Assembly (NCBI GenBank): GCA_029817715.1
Contig: JARUPY010000493.1
Location: 5,001 to 69,000 of the forward strand
DNA: 64,000 nt
Direction of reading: 5' to 3'
From: Melastoma dodecandrum
Taxonomy: Eukaryota; Streptophyta; Magnoliopsida; Myrtales; Melastomataceae
In this document: piece after piece, positions 21,580 to 31,836 of the stretch
Numbering within the stretch: position 1 is the first letter of the stretch
Layout: the number at the start of each line of letters is the position of its first letter
Notes under the pieces: generated by a model
The model's input: only the letters and a program-made list of their open reading frames with translations
What the model was told of the DNA's origin: nothing
Database searches by the model: none
Made by a program: the position numbers and the translations under genes

Positions 21580-21764
21580 ACTATGAGCCTACTTTATTTT
21601 GGTGCAGCCCATAGGAATTAAGAGCTAACTTTTTGGATAATGTTGCTTAGTTTGGTAGGCTGCTAGACTAACCATGTACATCTCGGGGGTTATGTCTTCC
21701 TAGGCCATGTATAGCCTACGGGCTAACTTTATTTTACATGGAATTTTTATTTACCAAAAAAAAA

Positions 21765-21824
21765 CAACCCTAAACCCTAAAACCTAAACCCTAAACCCTA
21801 AAACCCTAAACCCTAAACCTAAAC
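21765..21824 (+). repeat. telomere-like repeat spacer 6, proximal edge of the array
   Basis: About eight CCCTAAA-type units following the A-run (joined through CAA). They end directly against non-repetitive DNA that becomes the intron of a truncated host gene. This is the innermost block of the array. Confidence 0.94.
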
Positions 21825-22296
21825 ATAATCTAGACTCTGGGACGAACTCCATTCTTGAAGGAGTTCCGGAAGGATTTCCCGAGGATTTTCCTTCTCCAGC
21901 CATTCAGAAAATCTTACTTTGAGACTTTAATGGATATTTTTGAAACTGGGTCTAAGTTCTGGATACGGAGAGATATTTCCTAAACCTTAGGATAGGTTGG
22001 AAAAACTTTGTAATTTTGGGGATATTTTTGATAAAGTGGCCTACTTTTTTTCTTTTATTCTTCCAAGAGATTGAAATGTGATGCTACTTTTGGGTTAGCT
22101 TTAGTAAACCCAGACAATTGCTATTCGTGAAAACTCATTTTGGTGGTCTTTAGTTGAGAGTTCGTTTCATTGTCTCGCATGTCAACCCGGAACAATGTCC
22201 CTGCGAATGGAAATAACTATTAGAATGATGTCCACTTAGGTTGAAACCTTGTTTATCCTTTTCGCTACGTTTTAAGATATAGCTCAATTGTTGCAG
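21825..22296 (+). other. partial intron upstream of a truncated VOC gene
   Basis: T-rich, stop-rich sequence with no recognisable exon, ending in a typical acceptor (TTGTTGCAG at 22288-22296). I looked for the N-terminal half of a VOC/glyoxalase protein here and found none. Confidence 0.55.
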
Positions 22297-22710
22297 TGAT
22301 CAGGTCACTCGGAAGGGATACTCTTCCCTCCTTTCATTCACGGTCCCTGATATAAACCACTCGGCCACGAAGCTGATTGCATTAGGAGCTGAACTAGATG
22401 GTCCAATAAAGTATGAGATTCACGGAAAGGTTATTACTGATTTACTAGATTCAGGTTGGATGTGTCCGCGATCATATGCCTCTACCATGATACTTTACTA
22501 CCAGGAGGTTAAACAATTTGTTATCTCCGGTCATGAGAAGGACCTAAACATATTCTGAAACTCATTCTGGTGCATTTTGTTCTGGCATTTGGAGAGCTGC
22601 ATGTTTTGTCGAACCAGGACTTTGTTGATTGATTTAAAGTATCACTGTTTCAGGTGGCTGCTTTCAGATGCTTGGACGGTCACTTGATAGGCCTTCACGA
22701 GCCTGCTTAG
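22297..22710 (+). pseudogene. last two exons of a VOC/glyoxalase-like gene
   Basis: Exon 22297-22429 (one split-codon base, then 44 codons: DQVTRKGYSSLLSFTVPDIN, then ALGAELDGPIKYEIHGK) ends at a GT donor. The exon at 22654-22710 starts after TTTCAG, in phase, with VAAFRCLDGHLIGLHEPA and a TAG. This matches the C-terminal half of plant proteins of the vicinal oxygen chelate (VOC, glyoxalase I-like) superfamily, which are metal-dependent lyases or related binding proteins. The N-terminal half is missing; the LINE and telomere-repeat array begins 472 bp upstream, inside what would be the preceding intron. The exons look undamaged, so truncation may be recent, or upstream exons may lie beyond the array outside the window. 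Confidence 0.75.
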
Positions 22711-23414
22711 GGGCTCCAAACATATATACTTCTCGTGCCATGCAATTAATTCCATTTCTGTTCCAGACACTTAACATGAGTGTATCCATCGGTGTATCCA
22801 TCGGGTAGTTCCCTGCTTAAGCTCGTATTATCTACTTTGATCCTTGTATACAGTGTTGTCTAGCAAACATGTTGGGAATATTTGACAAATAAACACAAAT
22901 TTTAGTTCGAGATGTGGTCGACGTAAAAAAAAGAGTAAGAGAACATGATGCTCAATTAGAGACCATACTTACAAGAGTCATAGTGATACTTGTAGAGTAT
23001 ATTAAGAGAAAATACTAAAGTAAAAACATTGAAGCTCCTAAAACTAAGACCAAGGTGGAAATTCAATTCCTATGATTATGATTGTGTGTATGACATAAGA
23101 ATTCTATTTTTACTTATGAATCTTAACTAGTTCAAATGGTCTTTGGGTTGAGTGTCATCACGTTATATCCTATTGTTGCTAAGTCAGCTTCATTTCTTCG
23201 ACATCCTCACGTCGCATATACTACCTTCTCATCTTGTGATACGTGTCCTCAAGAAATACGTACGTCCTTCAACTGGATGAGTTTGTGTTATTCTATTTTA
23301 GATAAATGACAGAGTTTCAATGATACTCAAAATTAATAGAGCAAGCGATTCTTGAAATTAAACAAATGATTGAATACAAGTTGTGATCTCAACCATACGA
23401 AGATCGAAACCTTC
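22711..23414. other. non-coding region 3' of the VOC exons
   Basis: The first part is presumably the 3' untranslated region and downstream DNA of the VOC gene, with a small direct repeat of GTGTATCCATCGG near 22780-22804. The rest is AT-rich with no credible coding frame. Confidence 0.5.
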
Positions 23415-24117
23415 TACTTTCCATACGAAACATAGATTATGAGTGAAACTCAACGTTTAATAAGCGATGACAAGAGACTGTGATAAGTAACACAAGCCGG
23501 TGCATTAGTATTCTTGTCCACCGTTATCCATAGGCTCATTCCCGTATAGGAACTTATGGCCTAAAACACGCCCAAATTCACACGAATGGAATGAGTTTGT
23601 TGTTGACATTTGCTTTCGAGTGGTGCACATCGAATGAGCTTGACCTTGTACTTTCCATATGAAACATATAATATGAGTGAAACTCAACGTTTAATAAGCG
23701 ATGACAAGAGACTGTGATAAGTAGCACAAGCCGATGCATTAGTATTCTTGTCCGCCGTTATCCATAGGCTCATTTCCGTATAGGAACTTATGGCCTAAAA
23801 CACGCCTGAATTCACACGAATGGAATGAGTTTGTTGTTGACACTTGCTTTCGAGTGGTGGCACATCGAATGAGCTTGACCTTTTACTTTCCATACGAAAT
23901 ATAGAATATGAGTGAAACTCAATGTTTAATAAGCGATGACAAGAGACTGTGATAAGTAACACAAGCCGATGCATTAGTATTCTTGTACACCGTTATCCAT
24001 AGGCTCATTCCCGTATAGAAACTTATGGCCTAAAACACGCCCAAATTCACACAAATGGAATGATTTTGTTGTTGACAATTGCTTTCGAGTGGTGGCACAT
24101 CGAGTGAGCTTGGGCCA
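23415..24117. repeat. three-copy 235-bp tandem repeat
   Basis: Units begin with TACTTTCCATA(C/T)GAAA at 23415, 23649 and 23884, so the period is 234-235 bp. Each contains AACTCAA(C/T)GTTTAATAAGC, a run naming stops in every frame, and AACACGCC(C/T)(A/G)AATTCACAC. Copies are roughly 95% alike. There is no coding capacity. It may be a small satellite or repeats inside a decayed element. Confidence 0.9.
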
Positions 24118-24627
24118 AACGATATTTACTCGTTTTCTGATTTGTGCATGCGGCCTTTTTCTTGCTTTTCAGGGGGATACATGTATGTGGTGTGAATTTA
24201 CGCAGACACGTTGATTTCAGGCAATGGCAACGACGAACACATGGTGTCCCAAAATGCATAAAGCCATGTTTTATGGGAGGGCAGTGAAGAGATGGTAAGA
24301 AAAGAACATGGCGGGGTTTGTTAAAGATGGGTGTAATTTGGGTCAAGATAAACTGATGCAAGAAAGATATAATTGGGGGTGTTGCAGAGAGATTCGTTTT
24401 GGGTGGAAAAGAGAGACAGGGAGTTGTGACCATCATCATCCTCACAAAAAGCACAAGACAACAAGTCCAATCCCATTCTTCTTTGCAGGGTTGTCACATC
24501 CATCAAATCACTTGCCTTTTGTCCACATCCTCATGTTTCAAATAATGACATGAAATGACAATCTTGCGGATTATTTGTAATCACCCCGTTCTTCTTTCTC
24601 GCTTAAGCCGTGAACATTAAAAAAGTT
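24118..24627. other. intergenic DNA, nothing recognised
   Basis: Moderately AT-rich sequence up to the left MULE terminus. Short open frames exist on both strands, but none has protein-like composition or a recognisable motif. Confidence 0.5.
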
Positions 24628-24965
24628 TGAGTTTTGTACGGAAATACGGTTAGTTTTAAAAAAAATTTGTGAATACAGTCCCAGTTTCGTAAAATACGGT
24701 TTTACCGTCGAAGAGGCACATTTATTACAAAGAGGGCGCGTTTTGTGTGCCAAAGGAAGGGGCGGGTTTTCAAAACCCACCCTTATGGTGATGCATGAGG
24801 GCCCAGTCTCAAAACGTGCCCTCATGCAGGGGCGGGTTTTGAAAATCCGCCCCTTCTTAGAATGTACAAGGGGCGGGCCTTGGAATGTACTAGGGGCGGG
24901 TTTTAACCCGCCCCTTCTTTGAATGTACAAGGGGGGATTTTCGGAACCCGCCCCCCGTCCGACAA
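24628..24965 (+). repeat. left MULE terminal inverted repeat
   Basis: It starts TGAGTTTTGTACGGAAATAC, continues through an A/T-rich part into the palindromic AAAATACGGTTTTACCGT, then into GC-rich GGGCGGGTTTT/AAAACCCGCCC units spaced by ATGCATGAGGGC or GAATGTACAAGG. It ends near CCGTCCGACA. It matches the reverse complement of 44300-44675 over most of its length. Confidence 0.85.
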
Positions 24966-25365
24966 TAAAGCAATCCTATGAATTATATTAGAAACCCTGT
25001 TTCAACAAACATAATAACCAAGCTAACTTCGAAACAATCCATACATAACGTCCAAAGTCAAGCTAACTTCGAAACAAACTAACCTCGAAACAATCCAACA
25101 TCCAATAACCAAGCCAACATTCATACATAACGTCTAACATCCAACGTCCAAAGTCCATATCAGTAAAGTCCCCTACGCCTCGTCGATTTCCTCCTAACAT
25201 AAGGCCTGACGACGGGATCTTCTGGAACTTGAGGCTGTTCCGATGAAACATCCGGGTATAGTTGCTTAATTTGAGAAGTTCCTTCTCCTTGTTGCGAATG
25301 GTCGTACCTGAAGAAGTTATATTAGTTGAGTTACGAAAGTTTAAATCAATCGAAAATCGAAGGAC

Positions 25366-27281
25366 TTACCCGAATTCTCTTGGCCCTTTAATCGGAGCTC
25401 CCGGTGTCGAACTGGACCCAACCTCAAAGTAAGGTGTGCCGTAATTGGCATCAATATGAGAAACTTGCGAGATGAGCATGCCTTCTCGCACTTCCTGGCC
25501 CTCCTCGTCAAATACGAGGTCCTCGTATGTCCGTGGCACCTCCTCATCTTCATGCTCCTCTTCCGCATGGTCCATATGATGAGGATGATCTTCCTCCATA
25601 TGATCTTCCTCCATATGATGTCCACCTAGCGAGATGAACTCGTATGCAGGTTGATCTTTCAATCCGCCGGTACGACCATACAATCTTACCAGTACATACT
25701 CCCGCATCATTTGCATGGACTCCTCGGCAAGAGAAACGAGTTCGGGCTAGTCAGACCGAAGCTTTATCTTTCGAAAATTCTTCATCTATATTAGAAATAT
25801 AGGTTAAAGTTGAAAAATGGATGAGAAAATGTTATGGGATAGTCATACTCATAAACGACTTACCATTGTGCCTAGCATGGAGCCGGTGTGTGATATGTAT
25901 TGCCTGGTGTGCTTGGCATACCATTTCGAGTATCTAATGCGAGACTCCCAAAACAGCGGCACGACCTTGTTCATCCGATCTTCCGACTGCTTCACAAACA
26001 TCCGATGGACCTCTCTCCAGTTATTCATCGTCTTGCCGCGTAAATCTATCTGATGGAGTGCCTTGCTAGTGTCACATTCTTCCGGCATGAACTGATGATC
26101 GCCAAACTAACGAATCACTCTATCCGGGTAATGCCACTCCATGATGTAGAAGCAAATGAGAGGAAGTCTTGCACGCCAAAAAGCCTCTCCAGATCGGCAA
26201 TAATCTGGCAGCGTGGCTATCAACTTATCTGGGTAAGGATGCCAAATAATCTGCATATATCAATGTGAATGTGTGAGGAGAGTTCGATATAATCAAATGA
26301 AAATGTTAGCTATAGAATTTACCCGATCCATACTTTGCTTATCGAATGCCTCTCTATACGAGGAAAGTACATGGGTAGTGATCGTGCGTACATCCATCGC
26401 AACGGCCCAGCGATGGCTCAAAAGCATATCCTCTACAAATGGGGTACGATGTCTAAGATGTGCTATATGTGTGAATCTATCCCATGCTCAAATCTATAGC
26501 AGTATCAGGGGACCCTCTACACAAACTCCTATAAAGCCACACAAGGCATGCACTACCCCAACTGTACAGTCCAGCCCTCTCAAAGTCAGCTAGCAGCGGC
26601 AACCAGAATAGGTGTACTAAACTGTTTGACTTCGTAGTGAATATCATCCCGCCAATCAGCTGCAAAATATATGCCCTAGTATGCATCTGCACTAACTCTT
26701 CAGGGGCATCTATAGGGATCTCACCAAAATTAGCAGCCAGCCAGCTCAGTCTAATACGACCAGACCTAATGATGTCACCCCGAGGTATTCGGCCCAATAA
26801 CTCTAGACACACCGCCTCATTAGATACGGATGTATCTGCTATCACCGCATCACCATCTACGGGCAAACCTAGCTAAATTGCCACATCCTGAAGGGTGATA
26901 GTCATCTCACCGTGCAACATATGGAAGGTGTGCGTCTCCGGGCTCCAGCGTTCCGTCAATGCTGTGATGAGGGCCCAGTCCAATGATATGAACGAAAGCT
27001 TAGTCACTCTATAGAATCCTGCGTGACGGAGATAAACGTCCATCCTGGGATCGGTGGCACCTCCCTTCAGTGATTTCTCTACCCAACGGCAAGTTAGAAC
27101 GTCATTCTGTAAATAAAACACGAATTAGTAAACAAAAGTACGAATACAGAACCGATATATTGTAAACAAGGTACGAATACACGAATTGATATACCACACT
27201 ATAACCGGCTTCCCATACAGCCGTCGACCGATGCCGTCCTTGAGTATCAAGAACACTTGTGTTTCTTGGTCCTGGACGCAT
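25366..27281 (-). pseudogene. plant mobile domain (PMD) gene inside the MULE
   Basis: Read on the minus strand from ATG at 27281: MRPGPRNTSVL and GRHRSTAVWEAG match the usual start of PMD (aminotransferase-like, plant mobile domain) proteins. An intron follows (acceptor TTTATTTACAG just before about 27113), then HAGFYRVTKLSFISLDWALI, TLTERWSPETHTFHM-like sequence, HGEMTITLQDVAI, LGLPVDGDAVI, PEELVQMHTRAYILQLIGG and LFWLPLLADF. A TAG at 26873-26875 interrupts the domain. The acidic region at 25366-25716 may be the C-terminus. PMD genes occur both in transposons and as domesticated silencing factors (MAIN, MAIL1). Here it lies downstream of the transposase on the same strand, so it is element cargo. 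The intron structure beyond the second exon is unclear. Confidence 0.75.
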
Positions 27282-27340
27282 TTTCCTGTGAGACAATAGA
27301 ACAACGGTTAAAAACAAACACAACTTAAGCATAAAATCAC

Positions 27341-28174
27341 TTAGACATTGGATAAACACTTACAAAGATTCCTATTAGGACAACTACGTCGGTTATGACC
27401 TTCCTTTCTACAGAACCCACAACTAGTTTTTCGAGATTTCTCCTTGATATCCATTTCATTACGTATACAGGATGATCGGGGACGCCTTTTGGTCTGACTC
27501 TTGTAGGATCGGGATTGACTCTCGGGAAAGGATATTCCGGCCAATCATCTTTGCAATCAAAAGAATGCCATTTGGAAGCATATACGGCCTTCTGATACTC
27601 GAATGGGTAGAAATGATTAATCACAGCGGTATGATCTGCATGCATGTGTGCATAACATGCCAAAGCATGCGAACAAGGAATGCGATAGATTTGCCACTTC
27701 TTGCAGCTGCATTTTCCACGCTTGAAGAAATACATACTTGAGTCGATATTTTCCTCTAGTTTTCACGTCAAATCTACCCTCCTGTCGATCGAGAAGCATT
27801 ACTTCGTACCGTTTGGCCTTCTCTAAACATTTGAACAACCGATTTATACAAACACGCAGAGTCCGCATCATCCCGTCTGGCTATCTAGTATGACACGCAG
27901 TTATACCATATTTTCCGAACAAGAGCCGAAACAGGAAGATTTCTGGCACCTCTTATAACGGCGTTGTAACTCTTGCTCAAATTCGTATTCATAAGACCAT
28001 ATCTATAAAAGCCATCCCGACTCAAACACCACTGCTCATCATTCATCTTGGCAAAAAACTCTCCAGCTTCTGGCATTGATCCAAACAAGCTTCTCATAAT
28101 GTTTTTATACTTCACAATCATCGATTTCCTCGCTGCGGCTATCAACTTCCTTTTACAAGCAACATTTTTATATC
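27341..28174 (-). pseudogene. MULE transposase, C-terminal part (SWIM and zinc knuckle)
   Basis: It continues the transposase after the LTR-element insertion. Joining the two flanks at the ATATC duplication keeps the frame (TRY to KNVACKRKLIAAARKS). It contains FFAKMNDEQW, DGFYRYGLMNTNLSKSYNAV, then in shifted frames the SWIM zinc finger (KCSCKKWQIYRIPCSHALAC, about 27655-27720), the VYASKWHSFDCKDDWPEYPF region, and a CCHC knuckle (CGFCRKEGHNRRSC, about 27375-27425). At least two frame breaks are present, around 27885 and 27500. SWIM domains follow the DDE core in MuDR-type transposases. Nuclear DNA-binding and strand-transfer function is lost in this copy. Confidence 0.88.
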
Positions 28175-31100
28175 TGTACGCGCGCCTTCCGGCCTAGCAC
28201 GCGCGCAGCGGTTCGGACGACCCGAGGATCCGGGCCCGCTCCCCTAGAGTCTTCCGGTCGGCGTCGCGACTCGAGCGTCGAACGCTGCGGAAAAGACCAG
28301 GGTAGTCCCTCCTTCGATTCCTGACCGGGTCTGCCCAGACTCTTCGCCGATCGTCTCCATGCTCCTTAAGAGGCGACGGGCGAAAAGAAGCGCATGGCCC
28401 GAGGAGGAAGCTTCAGGAGGTTCCAAGAGCGGCTCGTGTCGCCGTCACCCATCCAAAATGACTTCGTAAAAGAAAATGGTTGTTGTTGTTTAACCTAGGT
28501 AAACTATTACGGAGTCGCCACCGACTTAGTTTTAAAAGCTTGGTTTAAGTCGGAAAACCAGAGTAGGATTCGGGGATTCCTAGTTACTTACTCTTACATT
28601 TAAACATGCGAAAAGGTGGCGTTTGATCCAAAAGGTTTGCTTTTGGTTTACGGGTGTTGGACCCGATCCGGGCATGACTCCGGACTCATGTCAATGTTTT
28701 ACGGGCGTTGGACCCGATCCGGGCTTTTTGAGCCCGAACTCATGTCAATGTTTTTCGGGCGTTGGACCCGATCCGGGCTTTTTGAGCCCGAACTCATGTG
28801 TGTTGGTTTACCAAACAACATGCGATGATAAAATCTTAAAAGCCTAGGAACATGCACCGCAACCACAAATCAAGTATTTAGATCAAAGGGAGCGGGGAAT
28901 GGCGGTGATTGTGGGCCCATGCACTTGGACCCACGACCCGTTACATGTGAAAATAATAAAACATCGGGAGGCCCGCACCTCCCTCATGTACCTGAGATGA
29001 CGGTTGAGGCCGCTTTAATATCTTGACATCGCGGTTTTTTATACGCACGGAAAGATTCACGCGGTTTGATACACGCGCCTTCATGTAGTCTTCGAGAATT
29101 TGGTGTCGATCTTCCGAAGTTGTATGTTTGTCTTGATCGGGGATGCGCGCTCGGTGTAGATTGTTGGTGTTGTCCGAGAAATCCACCGTGTTTTACATGT
29201 AAAACAAAGAGAGAATGTTAGTAATGCTTATCAAAAATCAAACATGATTTACGAAAACGTAAATGAATTCAAGTAAGCTAAAATCATTTGGATTTCATAG
29301 AAAATTCTAAAATTTTAACAATAGCAAAGAGCTTTAAAAAAGAAAATTCTCATTAAAGAATTCAGTTGCTAAAAAGGGGTTTAACTCAAACATGATCGAT
29401 TGCCATTTATTATTATTAAAAAAAATAACAATAATAATGACGCGAGAAGCTGTAAATGGCCATTCCAAATTAAAAATAAGAAGGCATAAGTTTTACCTTC
29501 CCTTGAACTGATCGATGACCGTTCCAAATAATTAAAAAAAAAAAAAGAGGAAAGGAGCTTTTACCTTTTCTGTGGGCCGATCGAAGACGAAATCTAAAGG
29601 GGGAACCGCGTCTCGATATGGGCATCGAACCACTTGGAGCTGCCGTTGATCGAAGGAGGCGAGGGGATCCAGGTCATCAGAGGGTGGCTGAAAAGGAGAG
29701 TCCCAAAGCCGTCGAGATGCCGCTGGAGAGGAAGACTCGTCTCGGAACCTCAGATTCGCTGAGAACCCAAGGTCTCGCCATGAGTTGTCGTGGTTGCTGA
29801 GCTGGGATCCAGGGACGCCGGGAAGAGTTTGATCCGTGACGCTGGGTCTGCAGAGGGAGGCCGCCACGAGGCTTGGGAACGCCGGGGCTGGAGTGGGTAT
29901 GCCGCTGCGAGGTGGGGATCGCCGGGGAAAAGGTGGGGGCTGCCGTCGCTAGGGGGCGCTGGGAAAAGGTGGGGCCGCCACCGTAGTTGATTCTGAGGGG
30001 AGGGGGAGCGCCCGTCGCCAGAAGAGTCTCGCTGGACTGGAGGTGTTGCCGTCGTCGCCAGGGACGGGCCGTAGAGCGAAGGGCCGGGCTCGCTGTCGCC
30101 GTGGAGCGTCGGGAGGGGCGGATTCATTGCTGAATTTTGGAGACGCCGGGGAGACAAGGTCACCGTGGCTGGGTTGAGGATGACTGCTGCGGAAAGAGTG
30201 CCGGAGGGAGCTGCGGTTGACCGCTGGGAAATGCTGGAGGACGGTTTGCCGCTGAATCCGGTGAGGTGTCGTCGGTTGAGGAGAGTTGGAGGAGATGGAT
30301 GCGTCGGGGAAACTGCCGTCATTAGAGAATGCCAATGGAAAACGCGGATCCACCATCATCAGGTCCGAGAACGTCGGGGAAGCGCGAAGAAGGGCAACGT
30401 CGTCGTTGTTTGGGAGGACATCGGAGGGAAGAGGGTCTGCCGCTGTTGGACTCGGGAATGTCGGGGAAGCTGGGTTGCTGCCGCTGTCGGTTCTGAAGAC
30501 GCCGTGGAGACAGGTTGCTGCCGCTAGATGTTCTGAAGACGCCGTGGGGACAGGTTGCTGCCGCTAGATGTTCTGAAGACGCCCAGGGGAGGCGGGTTCG
30601 CTGCTGGGACTCCTTGGGGGCGCGATCGTATCTTCCTGTTGCTGGGGCCGTCTTTGGGGCCTTCTCGTTCGTCTCCGACTTCATAACCTTGGCTGGAGGG
30701 TGACGGGGATACGGTCGGGGGTGTGCAGAAACCTTTAGCCCTTCGGCCGGAGGGAGTCATCTAAAGGTGAGCTCTCGTGGGTCTGTTATGTCTTCTCCCC
30801 CCTTTTTGTCTCTCCGTTCCTTGATTTTATAGCTTCTTTGAATAAAAATCAGCCGAGGGAATGATTTAGGTTACGAAACTCTTCCTCTTTCTGTGCAGGG
30901 AAAACGCTCCTTTAATTTTTGTCATCAAGTTGGCGTTACGAGTTGTCTGGGATGCTCAGCATTGACTGACAATGAGGCGAATTTATTGGATATTCGAACA
31001 GTCTTGTTCATTGTTTGTCTGACTGACTGGTGTTTGTCCGCAGACTTCTGCTTCTCGTTGTGGTGGTAAGTTGAACGGAACCAAATATAATTTGCTGCCT

Positions 31101-31821
31101 TCCCCTTTGTCTCATTGCTCATTCTCGGTCCACTCTCCTGGCGTCATCGTCCTGTCAGGTTTGAATAGGCTTCCATGGATGCCGTCCTGTAGAATGCCAG
31201 TACGAAGTGCTGCTGCAGTTGAACCACTTCCTCCATGATGAACAGAAATTGCACATCTTTGAAACAGCCACTCATATGCTGTTGAGATCTAGTTGACTGC
31301 CTCTTGACGCAAATGAGCAGTGACCTGTACTAGTAGATGCTCTCATATTTATCAAACTCTAAACTTATCAATATGAAACAAAGCAGAAAAACTCCAAAAA
31401 ATATGGGATTGAGAACACAATAGTGTAATGGAGATCCGAGCATCTGAAATTTCTAGCAAGAAACTCAGTTTTTACTGTTCTTCATGTTTCATCCTTGGCT
31501 CTGAAAAATCATATAATACCAACCCAAAAAAAAACAAAAGAAACGCCCATTAGGCAAGGTCATCCCATCTTCACGAAGATCTCTGCGGGGACATGACGAT
31601 TCCTCCGCAGCAACTGTAAGAATGGCTTCTTCTAGTGGTTTGTAACTAGCTGTGAGTAAAATAAATCAATTTGTAATTTCTGCCACAACTTCGGGAAAGA
31701 TTACAGCTAAACATGAGAAGAGCAAAGAGGATCTCTGCTCAACGGCTCTGACAAAACAAGCCCCGCAAGATCACTGGATTGCTGGCTGACAGATGGTTCC
31801 ATCGAATTTGGGGTATTTACA
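28175..31821 (-). repeat. LTR (3' LTR in element orientation)
   Basis: A 3,647-bp LTR. It contains a three-unit tandem of about 62 bp built on GTTGGACCCGATCCGGGC (about 28655-28805), the segment ACGGAGTCGCCACCGACTT (28511-28529), which resembles part of the element's own primer-binding site, and a GC-rich stretch (29600-30720) with GACGCCG(T/G)GG-type repeats. Apparent reading frames in the GC-rich stretch are low-complexity. Confidence 0.92.
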
Positions 31822-31836
31822 GATGCCCCTCTTTGC
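31822..31836 (-). promoter_or_regulatory. polypurine tract of the LTR element
   Basis: On the minus strand the sequence directly before the LTR reads GCAAAGAGGGGCATC, with AAAGAGGGG as the purine core. The second copy has GCAAAGAAGGGCAAC at the equivalent place. It primes plus-strand DNA synthesis. The tract is half of a conserved inverted repeat described in the findings. Confidence 0.7.

Larger units (their letters stand above)
17026..21764 (+). mobile_element. 5'-truncated three-ORF LINE, family L-D
   Basis: A relative of L-C that begins abruptly within the reverse transcriptase domain just after telomere repeats. It keeps the C-terminal third of ORF2 (17027-18552), the complete ORF3 region (18701-21579), a 3' untranslated region of about 175 bp ending TTTATTTACC and an A-run of 9 (21756-21764). 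ORF2 protein similarity to L-C is high, but ORF3 similarity is lower and ORF3 is longer, so L-D is a separate subfamily. Confidence 0.9.

Noticed and set aside
1749..21824. Telomere repeats as an actual chromosome terminus
   Set aside because: Blocks are 28-125 bp and internal. They are relics or spacers; a true end, if any, would be to the left of the window.
22869..24117. Possible LTR beginning TGTTGGGAATATTTG
   Set aside because: No matching CA end, no target duplication and no partner repeat found in the window.
24720..24950. Regularly spaced GC-rich repeats as a CRISPR-like array
   Set aside because: Plant nuclear context; the units are palindromic parts of MULE inverted repeats and recur in reverse orientation at 44300-44675.
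29532..30760. Several open frames of 60-190 codons on both strands in the GC-rich stretch, repeated at 38136-39364
   Set aside because: They lie inside the two LTR copies, are low-complexity (Pro/Ser/Arg-rich), overlap each other on both strands and match no family. GC-rich DNA with few stop codons explains them.
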